The position numbers and the translations under genes were made by a program. From Micromonospora gifhornensis (GTDB taxonomy: Bacteria > Actinomycetota > Actinomycetes > Mycobacteriales > Micromonosporaceae): a stretch of DNA of 41,953 nt. This document shows, in pieces, positions 39,725-41,953 of this stretch (positions within the stretch are counted from its first letter, which is position 1; every line of letters starts with the position of its first letter). The notes under the pieces were generated by a model that saw nothing but the letters and a program-made list of their open reading frames with translations, made no database searches and was not told where the DNA came from. The DNA lies in contig NZ_BOPA01000049.1 of assembly GCF_016863515.1 (NCBI RefSeq), positions 1 through 41,953 on the forward strand, written 5' to 3'.

Positions 39725-41953
39725 GAGCCCTCCTCGGTACGGCTGCCACTGATCCAGGAGCCCATCAACTCGATCAGCTCGTCCAGGTCGACAGGTTTGG
39801 TGATGTAGTCACTCGCCCCCGCCACGATCGCCGACTCCCGATCGCCGGGCATCGCCTTGGCCGTGAGGAACACGATCGGCAGATCGGCGAACCGGTGGTT
39901 GCGCCGGATCTGTCTGGTGGTCTCGTACCCGTCCTGGTCGGGCATCATGGCATCCATCAGCACGATGTCGACCTCCGGGTGCTCGGCGAGCAGGCGTACG
40001 CCGTCGTTGCCGTTGTCGGCGTAGAGCACCGTCATGCCGTGTAGTTCCAGCGCGCTGGTCAGGGCGAACACGTTGCGCACATCGTCGTCGACGATCAGCA
40101 CCGTGGCACCGTCCAGTTGGCGGGTCTTCGGCGCCTCCGGCTGCTGTGGCAGCAACTCCACCGGTGGCATCAGCAGCGACGACGGCAGGCCGGCCCGCTG
40201 CGGGGAGGGTGGTGCCGGGGCCACCACGGCGTCCGGCGCCAGCACGTCGGGCAGGTAGAGGGTGAACGTCGAGCCCTGGTTGGGCACCGAACTGACGGTG
40301 ATCGTGCCGCCGATCAACCGGGCCAGGTCGCGACTGATGGACAGGCCCAGTCCGGTACCGCCGTAGCGACGGCTGGTGGTGCCGTCCGCCTGCTGGAACG
40401 CCTCGAAGATCAGTGACAGCTTGTCGTCGGAGATGCCGATGCCGGTGTCGACCACCGTGAACGCGATCACCTGACGGGCGTTGATCAACGCCGGTACGTC
40501 GAAGACCGCGTGCTCCGGCGCCCGGGAGATGCGCAGCGTCACCGCGCCGTTGTCGGTGAACTTCACCGCGTTGGAGAGCAGGTTGCGCAGGATCTGCTGG
40601 AGTCGCTGGGCGTCGGTGACCACCGCGGGCGGCAGATCCTTGGCCACTCGTACCTGGAAGTCCAAGCCCTTCTCCTCGGCCTGCGGGGCGAACGCCTGCT
40701 CGACGTAACTGCGGATCTCCTCGAACCGGACCTCGGTCGGCTCCACGTCCATCCGCCCAGCCTCGATCTTGGACAGGTCGAGGATGTCGTCGATCAGGCG
40801 CAGCAGATCCGACCCGGAGCCGTGGATCGTCCGGGCGAACTCGATCTGCTTCGGGGTCAGGTTGCGCTCCGAGTTCTCCGCCAGCAGCCGAGCCAGCAGG
40901 AGCAGCGAGTTCAGCGGCGTACGCAGTTCGTGGCTCATGTTCGCCAGGAACTCCGACTTGTACGCCGAGGCGCGGGTGAGCTGCTGCGCCTTCTCCTCCA
41001 GACCGAGCCGGGCCATCTCGATCTCCCGGTTCTTGGTCTCGATGTTGCCCTTCTGCTCCGACAGCAGGGTCGCCTTCTCCTCCAGTTCGGCGTTGGTGCG
41101 CTGCAACTCCGCCGACTGTTCCTGCAACTCGTGGGCCAGCCGCTGCGACTGGGCGAGCAGTTCCTCCGTACGCCGGTTGGCCTGAATGGTGTTGACCGCG
41201 ATGCCGATGGTGGCGACCAGCCGCTCCAGGAAGGACAGGTGCAGCTCGGAGAAGGGGGTCACACTGGCGAACTCGATCACCCCGAGTAGTTCGCCCTCGA
41301 AGAGGACCGGCAGCACGACCAGGTCGGCCGGTGGGGTGTCGGCCAGCCCGGAGCGCAGCGTGATCCGCCCGTCCGGTACGGCGCCGACGCGGATCGTCCG
41401 ACGGGAGAGGGCGGTCTGCCCGACCAGCCCTTCACCGGGGCCGAAGGTGACCTCGTGACCTCGGGACACGTAGCCGTACGAGGCGGTCAGCCGTAGCCGC
41501 ATCACGCCCTCGGAGTTGTCCGCCAGGAAGAACGCGCCGAGTTGCGCGTCGACCAGTGGCGTCACCTCCATCATGATCATCCGGCAGACTTCGCCGAGGT
41601 CGCGCTGGCCCTGCAACAGACCACCGATGCGGGCCAGGTTGGAGTCGAGCCAGCCCTGCTCGGCGTTCTTGTGGGTGGTCTCCCGCAGGGTGACGATCAT
41701 CTGGTTGATGTTGTCCTTGAGCTCGGCGACCTCGCCCTGCGCCTTCACCGCGATCCGCTGGGTCAGGTCGCCGCGGGTCACCGACGTCGACACCTGGGCG
41801 ATCGCCCGCAACTGGGTGGTCAGGGTGGAGGCGAGCTGGTTGACGTTCTCGGTCAGGTCCCGCCAGGTGCCGGAGACCCCCTTCACCTGGGCCTGACCAC
41901 CGAGCTTGCCTTCGATGCCGACCTCGCGGGCCACCCGGGTCACCTCGTCGGCG
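39721..41953 (-). CDS. Poly-HAMP hybrid sensor histidine kinase (N-terminus beyond window)
   Basis: A partial gene; at least 743 residues are visible and it runs off the right edge. Domains from the visible N-terminal part: the end of one HAMP-like unit (VSGTWRDLTENVNQLASTLTTQLR) and another (VTRGDLTQRIAVKAQGEVAELKDNINQM), a GAF domain, a long coiled coil, HisKA with SHELRTP (His codon at 40930-40932), HATPase_c with LLSNAVKFT, DTGIGI and GGTGLGL, a proline-rich linker, and a C-terminal receiver with VLMDAMMPDQDGYE. It is of the cytoplasmic poly-HAMP hybrid kinase type common in actinobacteria; the full protein probably has several more HAMP units. It overlaps the downstream response regulator (GTGA), its likely partner. 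Confidence 0.93.
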   Translation of the reverse strand, partial: ADEVTRVAREVGIEGKLGGQAQVKGVSGTWRDLTENVNQLASTLTTQLRAIAQVSTSVTRGDLTQRIAVKAQGEVAELKDNINQMIVTLRETTHKNAEQGWLDSNLARIGGLLQGQRDLGEVCRMIMMEVTPLVDAQLGAFFLADNSEGVMRLRLTASYGYVSRGHEVTFGPGEGLVGQTALSRRTIRVGAVPDGRITLRSGLADTPPADLVVLPVLFEGELLGVIEFASVTPFSELHLSFLERLVATIGIAVNTIQANRRTEELLAQSQRLAHELQEQSAELQRTNAELEEKATLLSEQKGNIETKNREIEMARLGLEEKAQQLTRASAYKSEFLANMSHELRTPLNSLLLLARLLAENSERNLTPKQIEFARTIHGSGSDLLRLIDDILDLSKIEAGRMDVEPTEVRFEEIRSYVEQAFAPQAEEKGLDFQVRVAKDLPPAVVTDAQRLQQILRNLLSNAVKFTDNGAVTLRISRAPEHAVFDVPALINARQVIAFTVVDTGIGISDDKLSLIFEAFQQADGTTSRRYGGTGLGLSISRDLARLIGGTITVSSVPNQGSTFTLYLPDVLAPDAVVAPAPPSPQRAGLPSSLLMPPVELLPQQPEAPKTRQLDGATVLIVDDDVRNVFALTSALELHGMTVLYADNGNDGVRLLAEHPEVDIVLMDAMMPDQDGYETTRQIRRNHRFADLPIVFLTAKAMPGDRESAIVAGASDYITKPVDLDELIELMGSWISGSRTEEGS

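Overview
The window is a very GC-rich (clearly above 65% by eye), densely packed chromosomal segment of a high-GC actinomycete. Codon use, GTG and TTG starts, TGATG or ATGA gene overlaps, a BldC-type regulator, a HelR/HelD-type RNA polymerase recycler and the futalosine menaquinone pathway all fit the Micromonosporaceae (Micromonospora/Salinispora-like). The taxon is inferred from protein character, not from a database search. No plasmid, phage, transposase, CRISPR, rRNA or tRNA features were seen.

Layout. 1-1387: 3' end of a phenylacetate catabolism operon (paaA-paaB, minus). 1753-3674: two tandem secreted serine beta-lactamase-fold proteins. 3909-4760: mqnA. 5009-9901: a HelR-like ATPase, a two-gene ABC exporter and a two-domain VOC protein. 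10088-13179: a vitamin B12 uptake operon (btuF-btuC-btuD, minus) behind a well-formed cobalamin riboswitch. 13340-16221: a secreted M14 carboxypeptidase and two small membrane proteins. 16301-17470: mqnE. 17737-21148: an NlpC/P60 cell-wall hydrolase and a proline-rich membrane-anchored protein. 21350-23158: a DEAD-box RNA helicase with an Arg/Gly repeat tail. 23372-25668: a putative glycolipid-binding protein, then an Lrp-type regulator with cysteine desulfhydrase (cds1). 25937-30568: a BldC-like regulator, a UbiX flavin prenyltransferase, a class I terpene synthase, and a UbiA/UbiD pair assigned to late menaquinone synthesis. 30707-31867: a FUSC-type membrane protein. 31882-38074: a respiratory block on the minus strand, hemL - histidine phosphatase - resA - ccdA - resB - ccsB. 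38214-38549: a STAS anti-anti-sigma factor. 39161-41953: a response regulator and a poly-HAMP hybrid histidine kinase cut by the right edge.

How the genes work together. Menaquinone genes (mqnA, mqnE, UbiX, MqnP-like UbiA, MqnL-like UbiD) share the window with System II cytochrome c maturation (resA, ccdA, resB, ccsB), a heme precursor enzyme (hemL) and B12 uptake, so much of the window builds or feeds the electron-transport chain.

The most unusual layer is repetitive DNA unrelated to any transposase here. Three families were found. (i) A ~70-nt palindrome with arms CGATCTTGCACTT / AAGTGCAAGATCG, six copies, mostly between convergent genes, one read in frame as the N-terminus of the UbiA protein. 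(ii) A ~53-nt element containing AAGGG and TTAACG modules, three copies, which supplies the last 16 residues and stop of the terpene synthase, an internal loop of CcdA and the first codons of BtuC. (iii) A 47-nt element, three copies, which provides the stop codons of paaB and hemL. These in-frame captured repeats are the main candidates for something undescribed.
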